From NCBI GenBank assembly GCA_934131005.1, contig CAKOYV010000006.1:1-64000 (forward strand): 64,000 nt of DNA, written 5' to 3'. The DNA is from an uncultured Bacilli bacterium. GTDB taxonomy: Bacteria; Bacillota_I; Bacilli_A; RF39; UBA660. This document shows positions 43,296 through 51,448 of the stretch, piece by piece (within the stretch, counting starts at the first letter, position 1; every line of letters begins with the position of its first letter). The notes beneath the pieces were generated by a model. The model was not told the DNA's origin and did no database searches. It saw only the letters and a program-made list of their open reading frames with translations. The translations under genes and the position numbers were made by a program.

Positions 43296-44384
43296 TTATT
43301 CATAGTTATATTTGCTTACATTTAAGAGAATACTCATTGAAAGCATTGTTATTAGAAGGCTAGATCCTCCATATGATAAGAAAGGCAATGTCACACCTGT
43401 TACAGGGATTAAGCCTACTACTACCATAAGATTTAATAGAGTTTGGAAGGATAATTGGAAGCTAATGCCGAAAGCTAAATATTTACCAAAATGATTTTCA
43501 CAATGTTTACTAATTCTAAAACCTCGGTATATTATTATTACAAATAAGGTTGCTATTATTAAAATTCCCATAAAGCCAAATTCTTCGCTGATTATTGAGA
43601 AAATAAAATCAGTTTGTGGTTCTGGTAGGTAGAAATGTTTTTGGATACTATTGCCAAAACCTAAGCCTAATAATCCTCCTGGTCCTATGGCGTAGAGACT
43701 TTGAATTATTTGGAAACCACTTCCTAGAGGGTCAGTCCAAGGGTTGATAAAAGAAATGATTCTCTCCATTCTATATGGTGCTATTAAGATTAAAACAACA
43801 ATACCAACAAGACCTAGCATGCCTAATTTAATAAAGAAACTCATATCAACACCGCTTACAAATAAAAGGCCTATTATAGAAATTACTATTATTACGCCTG
43901 TTCCAAAATCTGGTTGAAGCATAATTAGACCGAAAACTAGCATTAGGACTATTAAGATTGGTAGAACACCTGTTTTGATGTTTTTTAATATTTTTTCGTT
44001 AAAGGCTAGATATTTTGAAGTGAAAATTATTAGTCCTAATTTGGCAAATTCACTTGGTTGAATGCCTAGGCTTCCTATTCCAAACCAACTTCTAGAACCA
44101 TTTCTAACACTACCTATTCCGGGAATTAAGACTAATATTAATAATAAAAAGCAAATGCCAAAGATAAGGTTTGCTTTTTCTAAATACTTTGTATAGGGTA
44201 CTTTAAGAGTTACGTACATTATTATATAACTTGCTAAGAGAAATATAGCTTGCGTTGTTACAAATTTATAGGGATTGTTAAATTTATATTCAGCCCAGAC
44301 GTATGAGGATGAATAAATCATGAGAAGGCCAAAAATAGAAATAATTAAGATTGCTGTAAAGAGAATTAAATCAATTTTTTTCAT
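43296..44384 (-). CDS. spoVE: SEDS glycosyltransferase, SpoVE/FtsW type
   Basis: A 362-aa protein of ten membrane helices: LLMIYSSSYVWA near residue 20, GSVRNGSRSWFGIGSLGIQPSEFAKL, ALIFTS region, and GGLLGLGFGNSIQKHFYLPEPQTDFIFSIISEE. SEDS proteins polymerise lipid II together with a class B PBP. Its neighbours mraY and the SpoVD gene suggest SpoVE, the cortex polymerase; FtsW of the divisome is the alternative, since the two are close in sequence. It lies downstream of mraY, with a terminator between. Confidence 0.85.
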   Translation of the reverse strand: MKKIDLILFTAILIISIFGLLMIYSSSYVWAEYKFNNPYKFVTTQAIFLLASYIIMYVTLKVPYTKYLEKANLIFGICFLLLILVLIPGIGSVRNGSRSWFGIGSLGIQPSEFAKLGLIIFTSKYLAFNEKILKNIKTGVLPILIVLMLVFGLIMLQPDFGTGVIIVISIIGLLFVSGVDMSFFIKLGMLGLVGIVVLILIAPYRMERIISFINPWTDPLGSGFQIIQSLYAIGPGGLLGLGFGNSIQKHFYLPEPQTDFIFSIISEEFGFMGILIIATLFVIIIYRGFRISKHCENHFGKYLAFGISFQLSFQTLLNLMVVVGLIPVTGVTLPFLSYGGSSLLITMLSMSILLNVSKYNYE

Positions 44385-44451
44385 ATAACACCACCAATTT
44401 GTTCTCTCTAAATCATATTTTTTTTAAGAATATTTATTACTAATTACAAAA

Positions 44452-44478
44452 AAATAGATACTCTAAGAATATCTATTT
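44452..44478 (-). terminator. Terminator of mraY
   Basis: Perfect 9-bp stem AAATAGATA/TATCTATTT with a 9-nt loop, at the mraY stop and upstream of the SEDS gene. Confidence 0.7.
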
Positions 44479-45469
44479 ATAACCATACGCCATATATAAG
44501 TGCTAATAGGCAAAAAATAAATCCTGCTATCCAAAATAGTTTAACAATATCTCCCTCACTCCAACCTAATCTTTCAAAGTGATGATGAATTGGACTCATG
44601 AGGAAGACTTTTTTCTTGAAGACAACTACAGAGAATATTTGAATTATTACTGATAGTGTTTCAATTACAAAGACGCCTCCAATTACTGCTAGGGAAAATT
44701 CATGAGATGTTAAGATGGCTATAGTTGCTAAGGTTGCACCTAATGAGAGGCTACCTGTATCTCCCATGAATACTTTAGCGGGATGGCTATTAAAGACTAG
44801 GAATCCCATTATACATCCTACTAAAATGAAACAAAAGATACCTATATCTTGATAGTCACTTATCCAATGACTTCCCCATGCTATTAAGCCATAAGCTAGA
44901 AAGGCTACTGCTGATAGTCCACCAGCGAGTCCATCTAAGCCGTCTGTTAGGTTAACAGCGTTAGAGGTTCCTACTAATAAGAAGAGGATAAATAAGCCGT
45001 AAAACCAGCTTAAATTCCATTCAAAATTAAATAATGTTATTCTAAGAACAGAGTCTCCGTCCCCAAAATGTCTAAATAAAACATAGAATATTAAAGCAAC
45101 AATAAACTGTAAAAATAATTTTTGTGATTGTGTAAGTCCTTTATTAGTATTATTTTTAAGACTTATATAATCATCTAGAAATCCTATCATTCCATAACTA
45201 ATCATTACAAATAAGATTATAAATAAATTAACAGAATAATTCATCTTACCTGTAAATAGTAATAAAATGACTGTTATAAGACATGGAATAATGAAAATAA
45301 ATCCTCCCATAGTAGGAGTTCCTGCTTTATTTTTATGAGCATCTACATATATATTTATTCTTTGTCCTGCTTTTATTTTTTTTAATAATGGAATAAGAAT
45401 TACTCCAGATATTGTTGAAATAATAAAACCTATCATTAATGCGAATAATGATTTAGTTAATGTCAGCAT
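44477..45469 (-). CDS. mraY: Phospho-MurNAc-pentapeptide transferase
   Basis: A 330-aa MraY with ten membrane helices: GTPTMGGFIFIIP, GFLDDYISLKN (catalytic Asp pair), NAVNLTDGLDGLAGGL, FMGDTGSLSLG and SPIHHHFERLGWSE. It makes lipid I. It is divergent from spoVD with a 176-nt spacer; in other Firmicutes mraY follows spoVD and murE directly in one operon, so the cluster is rearranged. Confidence 0.97.
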   Translation of the reverse strand: MLTLTKSLFALMIGFIISTISGVILIPLLKKIKAGQRINIYVDAHKNKAGTPTMGGFIFIIPCLITVILLLFTGKMNYSVNLFIILFVMISYGMIGFLDDYISLKNNTNKGLTQSQKLFLQFIVALIFYVLFRHFGDGDSVLRITLFNFEWNLSWFYGLFILFLLVGTSNAVNLTDGLDGLAGGLSAVAFLAYGLIAWGSHWISDYQDIGIFCFILVGCIMGFLVFNSHPAKVFMGDTGSLSLGATLATIAILTSHEFSLAVIGGVFVIETLSVIIQIFSVVVFKKKVFLMSPIHHHFERLGWSEGDIVKLFWIAGFIFCLLALIYGVWL

Positions 45470-45645
45470 ATCTTCACTTCCCTTACTACTAGAATTATAT
45501 CATAATTATTGGAAATAATTCTAATTATAGTGATAACTTTACATTTTTTTTGTAAAAATCTTGTCGTAAGTAATATAATTTAATTATTATTAGTCTTTAG
45601 TGGTAAAAGAGTTTTTTTATAATAAAGTATATTAAGGGTGATAGA

Positions 45646-46560
45646 ATGTTTTCTACTTATATACATAAAAGAATTAATATAGTTATGTTATTGGTTATTA
45701 GTTGTTTTATTTTAATTATTGGGAAAGTTTTTTATATTCAAGTTATTGATTATGATAAATTAAATAGTTTAGCAAATGGGCTTTGGAGTAGAAATTTGCC
45801 GATTGAGGCTGACCGTGGAAAAATATTTACTAGTGATAAGACTGTTATTGCAGATAATTTAACTACTGTTAGTCTAGTTTTTATTCCTAATCAAATTGAT
45901 AGTAGAAAAAAGCGAGAAATTGCTTTAGAAATATCTAAAATACTTAATTGTAAATTTGAAGCTATTTGGGAACATATTAATAAGAAATCATCTATTGAGA
46001 GAGTGCATCCTGAAGGAAGAAGATTGAATTATAAAGAAGCTGATGCTATTGAGAAACTTGGGTATGAAGGTGTTTATTTAGTCAAGGAATCAAAAAGAAT
46101 TTATCCTCATGATTTATTACTTTGTCATGTTTTGGGATATGTTGGTATTGATAATCAAGGGCTTTCTGGCTTAGAAGTTAAGTATGATAAGTATTTAACT
46201 GGAGCTGCTGGTTCTATTCAATATTATAGTGATGCTAAGGGAAATAAATTAAAGAGAACGGAAGCTTATGTTCAACCAACAGATGGAATGAATATAGAGC
46301 TTACTGTTAATTATGATATTCAAACGGCTATGGAACGAGAATTAGATAATGCTATGGAAAGATATAAGGCTGATGGAGCTTGGGCGATTGCTATGAGGCC
46401 TAATAGTGGTGAGATATTAGCAATGGCATCAAGACCAGGATTTGATCCTAATAATTATAAAAATTATAGTGTTTATGAAATAAACAGAAATTTAGCTATT
46501 TGGGCAAGTTACGAACCTGGTAGTACATTTAATGTTGTTACCTCCGAAAAAGATATTTAA
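45646..46560 (+). CDS. spoVD: SpoVD (class B PBP), N-terminal part, split by element
   Basis: The 304-aa frame has a short cytosolic head, one membrane helix (residues 9-28), the PBP dimerisation domain (NLPIEADRGKIF, HDLLLCHVLGYVGIDNQGLSGLE) and the start of the transpeptidase domain (MASRPGFDPNNY, then YEPGSTFN). It should continue STFK; instead it runs nine codons into the element and stops. The remaining part is at 48883-49926. Joined length would be about 638 aa with one PASTA domain, as SpoVD (about 645 aa) and unlike PbpB/FtsI with two. As it stands the protein has no catalytic Lys and cannot be active. Ribosome site AAGGGTGAT. Confidence 0.9.
   Translation: MFSTYIHKRINIVMLLVISCFILIIGKVFYIQVIDYDKLNSLANGLWSRNLPIEADRGKIFTSDKTVIADNLTTVSLVFIPNQIDSRKKREIALEISKILNCKFEAIWEHINKKSSIERVHPEGRRLNYKEADAIEKLGYEGVYLVKESKRIYPHDLLLCHVLGYVGIDNQGLSGLEVKYDKYLTGAAGSIQYYSDAKGNKLKRTEAYVQPTDGMNIELTVNYDIQTAMERELDNAMERYKADGAWAIAMRPNSGEILAMASRPGFDPNNYKNYSVYEINRNLAIWASYEPGSTFNVVTSEKDI
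46519..46542 (+). repeat. Left attachment-like site of the spoVD element
   Basis: GGTAGTACATT-TAA-TGTTGTTACC. The two half-sites GGTAGTACATT and (reverse) GGTAACAACATT are imperfect inverted repeats around AA at 46531-46532, as expected for a serine recombinase site. The left half is spoVD coding sequence, the right half is element. Confidence 0.7.
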
Positions 46561-46615
46561 TCTTATCATAGATTTTTATTAATATTTTTGTTACAATTAA
46601 TTTGGAGATGATTGT

Positions 46616-47002
46616 ATGAATGATTTTAATAAATATCGTGGTACTTTTTTACAAGAAAATGGTGAATTTGTTAACTATCCATTAAAGATGGGAGTTATGC
46701 ATAGAGAAATTATTGAAGATTATTGTAAAAATAGAAAGTTGCCACAAATTAGTGAGCAAGCTGTTTTAGATAATGGTGATATTTATTTTAGAAATGCCAA
46801 TAAGGGATTATTTATTATTTATATGCCCCCTACTTTGACAGATGAACAACTATATCAATTAGAAATTAACTCTGATATCATTGATAAATTTCAATATTTA
46901 GGTGTTATTAAAGGATTAGAAAAATACGAATTTACAACTGATATTTGGAATAATTTTTCTAAATCTGTTATTCAGTCTTATTATAGTGGCAAGAAAAGAT
47001 AA
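46616..47002 (+). CDS. Element-encoded 128-aa protein, unknown
   Basis: ATG preceded by TTTGGAGATGATT; 128 aa. Soluble, with an acidic middle (GDIYFRNANKGLFIIYMPPTLTDEQLYQLE) and a basic C-terminus (YYSGKKR). No DNA-binding motif is plain to me and I recognise no family. As one of only three genes on the element it may help excision or its timing. The gene is in the same direction as spoVD and could be read from the spoVD promoter. Confidence 0.65.
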   Translation: MNDFNKYRGTFLQENGEFVNYPLKMGVMHREIIEDYCKNRKLPQISEQAVLDNGDIYFRNANKGLFIIYMPPTLTDEQLYQLEINSDIIDKFQYLGVIKGLEKYEFTTDIWNNFSKSVIQSYYSGKKR

Positions 47003-47060
47003 TTTTAATAGGTCTTATTCTAATAAATTAACATATACTTCCAGTGATGGAGGTGTTTTT

Positions 47061-47213
47061 TTGTTGAATAATTTTTTTAAATTAAATTATGAATTAGCTG
47101 TTAATGAAGTGTTATTTAATGATAACCTGATTAGCATAGAACAATATAAGCAAACAAGAGATATGATTAGGAAAAAATTAGCAAGTTCTAATGGTGGATA
47201 TGAGTTTTTATAA
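47061..47213 (+). CDS. Element-encoded ~50-aa protein, SHOCT-like
   Basis: The frame is open from GTG 46986, but the good ribosome site GGAGGTG (47049-47055) favours TTG at 47061 or 47064, giving about 50 aa. The core NEVLFNDNLISIEQYKQTRDMIRKKLA resembles the short helical SHOCT-type motif (L-I-S-x-E-x-Y-x-x-x-R/K-x-x-x). Small proteins of this kind often precede serine recombinases in Firmicute elements. It overlaps the recombinase start by 23 nt, so the two are coupled. It is a candidate directionality factor (inference). Confidence 0.6.
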   Translation: MLNNFFKLNYELAVNEVLFNDNLISIEQYKQTRDMIRKKLASSNGGYEFL

Positions 47214-48849
47214 GATTAGAGATAGCCTACTAAAAGGAGATACGCTTGCATCAATACCTCTTAGAGCTACTTTTTATGCTAGAGTATCAACTGAACGTGA
47301 TGAACAAATTAATTCTTTAGAAAATCAAGTTTCTTTTTTTAGAGAATTTATTAAAAAAAATAGAGCTTGGGTTTATGTTGATGGATATGTTGATTTAGGT
47401 AAAAGTGGAAGTTCTACTGCTAAAAGGACTAATTTTTTGAGAATGATTGAAGATGCTAAAAAGGGACTTTTTGATATTATCATAACTAAAGAAGTATCAA
47501 GATTTTCAAGAAGTTTATTAGATAGTATTAAATATACTCAAATGCTTATGAAATATAACGTTGGTGTCTATTTTCAAAGTAACGGAATTAATACTTATGA
47601 TCCTAATTCAGAGTTTATTCTTAATATGATGGGAAGTGTTGCCCAAGAAGAAGTAAAAAGATTATCTGCAAGAATTAAATGGGGACATATGGAGGCTATT
47701 AAAAAGGGACATCTTCTTGGTTCTGGTAGTATTATTGGCTATTATAAAGATGGTAAAAAATTAATAATAAATGAAGAAGAAGCTTTTATTGTTAGAAATA
47801 TATTTGAACTTTATGCTAGCGATAAATATGGATTTTATGCTTTAGGGCAAAAACTTTTTGATATGGGAATTTGTAATAGTCGAGGAAATATTTTTGATAA
47901 AGATACTTTGAAGAGAATTATTCAAAATCCTAAATATAAGGGCTTTTATCGGGGGCATACAACAGAAGTTATTGATTATAGGACAAAACTCAGAAAAAAA
48001 GTTCCTGTTAATGAGCAAATAATTTATAAAGATGCATCAATTCCTGCGATTGTTTCTGAAAAATTATGGAATAAGGCTAATAATATTTTAAAGAAAAGAA
48101 GTAATTTAATGAAGAAGGGTTATGGTAATGCTAGAATTATTCAAAATAAATATTGCTATAGTTCTAAAATTTATTGTAGTGATGATAAAATGACATTTCA
48201 AAGAATTTCTTCTACTAATAGTTATGGTAAAAAAATTAAGTGGGCCTGTGGTAATTATACTAAATATGGTGTTAAGGCTTGTTTGGGTCCAATTATATTA
48301 GAGCAAGACTTGGATAATTTATTTAAAATAATAATCCAAAGCTTTATAAACCCCAGGGATATTGCTCATGAATTGTATACATATTATACTCTAGTGTCGA
48401 CTGGTGATGAAAAAAGTGTAAGAATTAAAAAAATAAAAAAGAAAATTACTCTACTAAAGGTAAAGAAAGAAAAATTACTAGAAATTAAACTTAAAGATTT
48501 GCTTGATGATGATGAATTTGATAAAGAGAATCAAAAGTATAAGAAAGAAATTATGGAATTACAAAGAGAATTATTGAAAATAAAAGATGAAGATAATAAT
48601 GATAATAGTAATTTAGTTAATAATATTTTTGATAGATTATTTTGTGATAGCTGTATAAGGGAAACTATTTTTAAGTTATTAGACTATATAATTGTTAAAA
48701 AAAATAATGGTAATAGACATGATTTAACACTTTGTATTTATCTTAAGGTACCAGGGAATGTTAAAAAAACATTATTAAAAGAATTTACGGCTAATTCTAT
48801 TGATGATGGGCGAGTTAAGAATTATTTTATAGTAAAAGTTTGGGGATAA
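47191..48849 (+). CDS. Large serine recombinase (SpoIVCA type)
   Basis: A 552-aa recombinase. Catalytic resolvase domain: TFYARVSTERDEQINSLENQ (nucleophile Ser in RVST), DLGKSGSSTAKR, and ITKEVSRFSRSLLDSI; recombinase domain at about 180-300 (GHLLGSGSIIGYYKDGKK, IFELYASDKYG, ILQNPKYKGFYRG-like); zinc ribbon near 325-370 with spaced Cys (YCSDD, WACGNY, KACLGP); then a coiled coil (IKKKITLLKVKKEKLLEIKLKDLL). The size and order match integrases of phages and the skin recombinase SpoIVCA. It should act on the sites at 46519 and 48882. No defect is visible. Confidence 0.93.
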   Translation: MVDMSFYKIRDSLLKGDTLASIPLRATFYARVSTERDEQINSLENQVSFFREFIKKNRAWVYVDGYVDLGKSGSSTAKRTNFLRMIEDAKKGLFDIIITKEVSRFSRSLLDSIKYTQMLMKYNVGVYFQSNGINTYDPNSEFILNMMGSVAQEEVKRLSARIKWGHMEAIKKGHLLGSGSIIGYYKDGKKLIINEEEAFIVRNIFELYASDKYGFYALGQKLFDMGICNSRGNIFDKDTLKRIIQNPKYKGFYRGHTTEVIDYRTKLRKKVPVNEQIIYKDASIPAIVSEKLWNKANNILKKRSNLMKKGYGNARIIQNKYCYSSKIYCSDDKMTFQRISSTNSYGKKIKWACGNYTKYGVKACLGPIILEQDLDNLFKIIIQSFINPRDIAHELYTYYTLVSTGDEKSVRIKKIKKKITLLKVKKEKLLEIKLKDLLDDDEFDKENQKYKKEIMELQRELLKIKDEDNNDNSNLVNNIFDRLFCDSCIRETIFKLLDYIIVKKNNGNRHDLTLCIYLKVPGNVKKTLLKEFTANSIDDGRVKNYFIVKVWG

Positions 48850-48881
48850 CTATTTTTTTATTTAGCTTTTTCTTCTTTTTC

Positions 48882-48906
48882 GGTGGTAACATTAAAAATT
48901 ATAACA
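48882..48906 (+). repeat. Right attachment-like site of the spoVD element
   Basis: GGTGGTAACATT-AAA-AATTATAACA. The left half GGTGGTAACATT (element) matches the inverted inner half of the other end (GGTAACAACATT) at 9 of 12 positions. The right half is spoVD coding sequence. Confidence 0.7.
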
Positions 48907-49926
48907 CTAGCTTCGGCAATTGAGGAAGGTTTGGTTGATTTAGATAAAGATACGTTTAATGATAGTGGATCTGTTAATGTTGATGGTGCTAGGATAAAAT
49001 GTTGGAAACACGGTGGGCATGGTCATCAAACTTTTCTACAAGTAGTGCAGAACTCTTGTAACCCTGGATTTGTAGAATTAGGTAATCGTCTAGGTCGCGA
49101 TAAATTATTTAAATATATTAATGATTTTGGTTTTGGTAAAAAGACTGGTATTGATTTAAATGGTGAAGGTTCTGGAATTTTGTTTTCTCTATCAAAAGTT
49201 GGGCCTGTTGAGCTTGCAACAACGGCTTTTGGGCAAGGTGTTAGTGTCACAGCTCTTCAACAAATAACAGCTGTTAGTGCGGCTATTAACGGTGGAACTT
49301 TGTATAAACCATATATTGTTAAGAGAATAACAGATGCTGATACTAATAATATAATTCAAGAAAATAATAAAATGGCAGTTAAGACAAATATTATTAGTAA
49401 TGAGACTAGTAAAAAAGTAAGAGATGCCTTAGAGAGCGTTGTTGCACTTGGAACTGGTAGAAATGCTTATATTGAAAATTATAGAGTTGGCGGAAAAACT
49501 GGTACAGCTCAAAAAGTTAATAATGGTGTTTATATGTCTGGTAATTATATTACATCTTTTATTGGCTTTTTGCCAGCTAATAATCCAGAAGTTGTTGTGT
49601 ATGTGGCAATTGATAATCCTAAAGGAATTTCTGCTTATGGAGGTACAGTATCTGCTCCTATTGCTAAAGCCATTTTAGAAGATAGTATAACTGCTTTGAA
49701 TATTAAGAAGCCTGAGGCTGGATTGTTAAAAGAATATAGATATATGGATACTAAGTATTATAATGTTTCGGATGTTAGAGGAATGAATGTTAAAGATGCT
49801 ACTAAAGCCTTGGATAAGTTTGAAGTAGAATACGCGGGAAGTGGAAGTCGTGTTGTTGGTATGTCCCCTAGTGCAGGGAGTAGGATTGCTGAAGGATCAG
49901 TTGTACGCTTAATGCTAGCAAATTAA
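48883..49926 (+). CDS. spoVD: SpoVD (class B PBP), C-terminal part, split by element
   Basis: From about codon 5 this frame is transpeptidase sequence: KIITLASAIEEGLVDLDKD, the SxN motif in QNSCNPGFVELGNRLG, the KTG motif in VGGKTGTAQKV, then one PASTA domain at the end (VSDVRGMNVKDATKALD...RIAEGSVVRLML). No ribosome site stands before the only possible start, GTG 48883, and the Ser nucleophile is missing, so it is not a gene by itself. It completes the frame that begins at 45646 once 2364 bp are removed. SpoVD cross-links cortex peptidoglycan on the mother-cell side with SpoVE. Confidence 0.9.
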   Translation: MVTLKIITLASAIEEGLVDLDKDTFNDSGSVNVDGARIKCWKHGGHGHQTFLQVVQNSCNPGFVELGNRLGRDKLFKYINDFGFGKKTGIDLNGEGSGILFSLSKVGPVELATTAFGQGVSVTALQQITAVSAAINGGTLYKPYIVKRITDADTNNIIQENNKMAVKTNIISNETSKKVRDALESVVALGTGRNAYIENYRVGGKTGTAQKVNNGVYMSGNYITSFIGFLPANNPEVVVYVAIDNPKGISAYGGTVSAPIAKAILEDSITALNIKKPEAGLLKEYRYMDTKYYNVSDVRGMNVKDATKALDKFEVEYAGSGSRVVGMSPSAGSRIAEGSVVRLMLAN

Positions 49927-49984
49927 AAAAAGCTTCAGGTTGATACTTAGCTATTATTAGCTTTTATCATATTAAAGCTTTTTT
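49924..49984. terminator. Terminator of spoVD
   Basis: AAAAAAAGCTT and AAAGCTTTTTT arms about 40 nt apart with an inner TAGCTA..TTAGCT pairing; between convergent genes. Confidence 0.6.
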
Positions 49985-49998
49985 CTTATTTTGAATAG

Positions 49999-51372
49999 TT
50001 ATGCTGATAATTGTTTTAATAGATCTAAAAATTCTGTCTCTATTTCTTTTAGCCTACTTTCACTTTTAGCCTCAAATCGACAAGTTATATTAGGACCTGT
50101 ATTACTAGCTCTAACAATAGCTGCTCCATCTGGGAATAATATTTTAACGCCATCTAATGTTAGAATATTATATTTTTTTTCTTCACAATATTCTTTTACT
50201 TTATCAATTATTTGAAATTTTATATCGTCATTAGTTGCTATTTTAATTTCTGGTGTACTGTAATATTTACTAATACCTTCTAATAATTCTGTAACTTTTT
50301 TATTGGTATTAGAAAGTATTTCGATAATTCTTAGGCCAGCATATATGCCATCATCATTTCCTGAAAATTTATCTCTGAAGAATAAATGACCTGATAGCTC
50401 TCCTCCAAATGGATAATTGCCTTCAACACTTTTTAGCTTAGAATAAGAATTACCTGTACGATAAAATTCATTCTGAACTCCCAATTTGTCTAGTTCTTCC
50501 TTTAGGGCTAAACTACATTTTACATCATAGAAAGTTCTTTTATCACTTATTTTTTTGGCTAAATCGCGCCATATTATTATCATATATTTATCTATATCAA
50601 CCATTTTTCCTTCATTATCGACAATTCCTACTCTATCACCATCGCCATCAAAAGCAACTCCAACATCAGCACCAACTTCTAATACTTTTGCTTTTAATTG
50701 CTCTAAATTAGCTTCAACAGCAGGATCGGGATGATGATTTGGAAATTCAGAATCGCTAGTATTAAATAGTGGATATAACTCCAATTTATCTTTAAATTGA
50801 TTGAAAATATCATCTGCTACTAAGCAAGTTGTACCGTTACCACAATCATAAACTACTTTTAATTTATGGTCTCCTAGTTTAATGCTTGATGTAATCATTT
50901 TTAAATAATCTTCTCTAATATTAACATCTTTTACTTTCCCTAATTTACCATTTGAAAAGAAGTCATGACTTATAATGATATCGTAAAGTTCCATAGTTGA
51001 TTTACCACAAGCATTATGAATGCCATTGTATGAGAATTTGAAACCATTATCATCTTTAGGATTGTGGCTGGCAGTTATCATCATACCACATTTTATATTT
51101 AATAAATCCCAACTATAGTAATACATTGGTGTTGTAACTTCTCCTAATCTGACTACATTAACACCACACTCTCTAATACCTCTAGTAACATTTTTTTCTA
51201 TTATTGGAGAACTTTTTCTGTTATCATATCCTACAATAGTTGTATCTTTTCCTAATCTTTTTAGTTTAGTTCCAAAAGCTCTACCAATAAGATAGGCTAC
51301 ATCTTCATCTATATCTTTACCATAGACACCTCTTATATCATATTCTCTAAACATATATTTATTTAATTCCAT
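49999..51372 (-). CDS. manB: Phosphomannomutase/phosphoglucomutase
   Basis: A 457-aa alpha-D-phosphohexomutase: FREYDIRGVYGKDIDED at the start, active-site phosphoserine in TASHNPKDDNGFK near residues 96-108, metal loop DGDGDRVG, sugar loop GELSGHLFF, and phosphate-binding RASNTGPNITCRFEA. It converts hexose-6-phosphate and hexose-1-phosphate for polysaccharide precursors. The ManB/AlgC type is favoured over GlmM by the FREYDIRG start and the loop GELSGH. Monocistronic. Confidence 0.92.
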   Translation of the reverse strand: MELNKYMFREYDIRGVYGKDIDEDVAYLIGRAFGTKLKRLGKDTTIVGYDNRKSSPIIEKNVTRGIRECGVNVVRLGEVTTPMYYYSWDLLNIKCGMMITASHNPKDDNGFKFSYNGIHNACGKSTMELYDIIISHDFFSNGKLGKVKDVNIREDYLKMITSSIKLGDHKLKVVYDCGNGTTCLVADDIFNQFKDKLELYPLFNTSDSEFPNHHPDPAVEANLEQLKAKVLEVGADVGVAFDGDGDRVGIVDNEGKMVDIDKYMIIIWRDLAKKISDKRTFYDVKCSLALKEELDKLGVQNEFYRTGNSYSKLKSVEGNYPFGGELSGHLFFRDKFSGNDDGIYAGLRIIEILSNTNKKVTELLEGISKYYSTPEIKIATNDDIKFQIIDKVKEYCEEKKYNILTLDGVKILFPDGAAIVRASNTGPNITCRFEAKSESRLKEIETEFLDLLKQLSA

Positions 51373-51411
51373 ATCACTTACCTTCTTTCTACAATCTCAG
51401 TATAACAAATA

Positions 51412-51448
51412 AAAAATATCTAGACAAGCTAATTAACTAGATATTTTT
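51412..51448 (-). terminator. Terminator of the LysM protein gene
   Basis: Perfect 12-bp stem AAAAATATCTAG/CTAGATATTTTT with a 13-nt loop at the gene end. Confidence 0.85.

Larger units (their letters stand above)
46531..48894 (+). mobile_element. Intervening (skin-like) element in spoVD, ~2.36 kb
   Basis: DNA between the split halves of spoVD. It holds three co-oriented genes: a 128-aa unknown, a ~50-aa small protein and a large serine recombinase. No phage structural genes, resistance genes or transposase are present. Ends are marked by imperfect inverted sites sharing ACATT and the central AA (left 46525-46532, right 48889-48896). Crossing over at AA removes 2364 bp and restores aca-ttt-aaa-att (S-T-F-K-I); crossing within ACATT gives S-T-L-K-I. 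Both keep the frame. Developmental excision during sporulation is inferred by analogy with the sigK skin element and SPbeta in spsM. Confidence 0.85.

Noticed and set aside
45646..46560. Left part as vegetative FtsI/PbpB rather than SpoVD
   Set aside because: A fixed interruption of the divisome transpeptidase would be lethal, the joined protein has a single PASTA domain, and the length matches SpoVD. It cannot be fully excluded without the rest of the genome.
48883..48885. GTG as an independent start of the C-terminal SpoVD part
   Set aside because: No ribosome site precedes it, the codon lies in the recombination site, and the product would lack the catalytic serine.
46531..48894. Ordinary prophage or ICE
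   Set aside because: There are no structural, replication, transfer or cargo genes; only a recombinase and two small ORFs.
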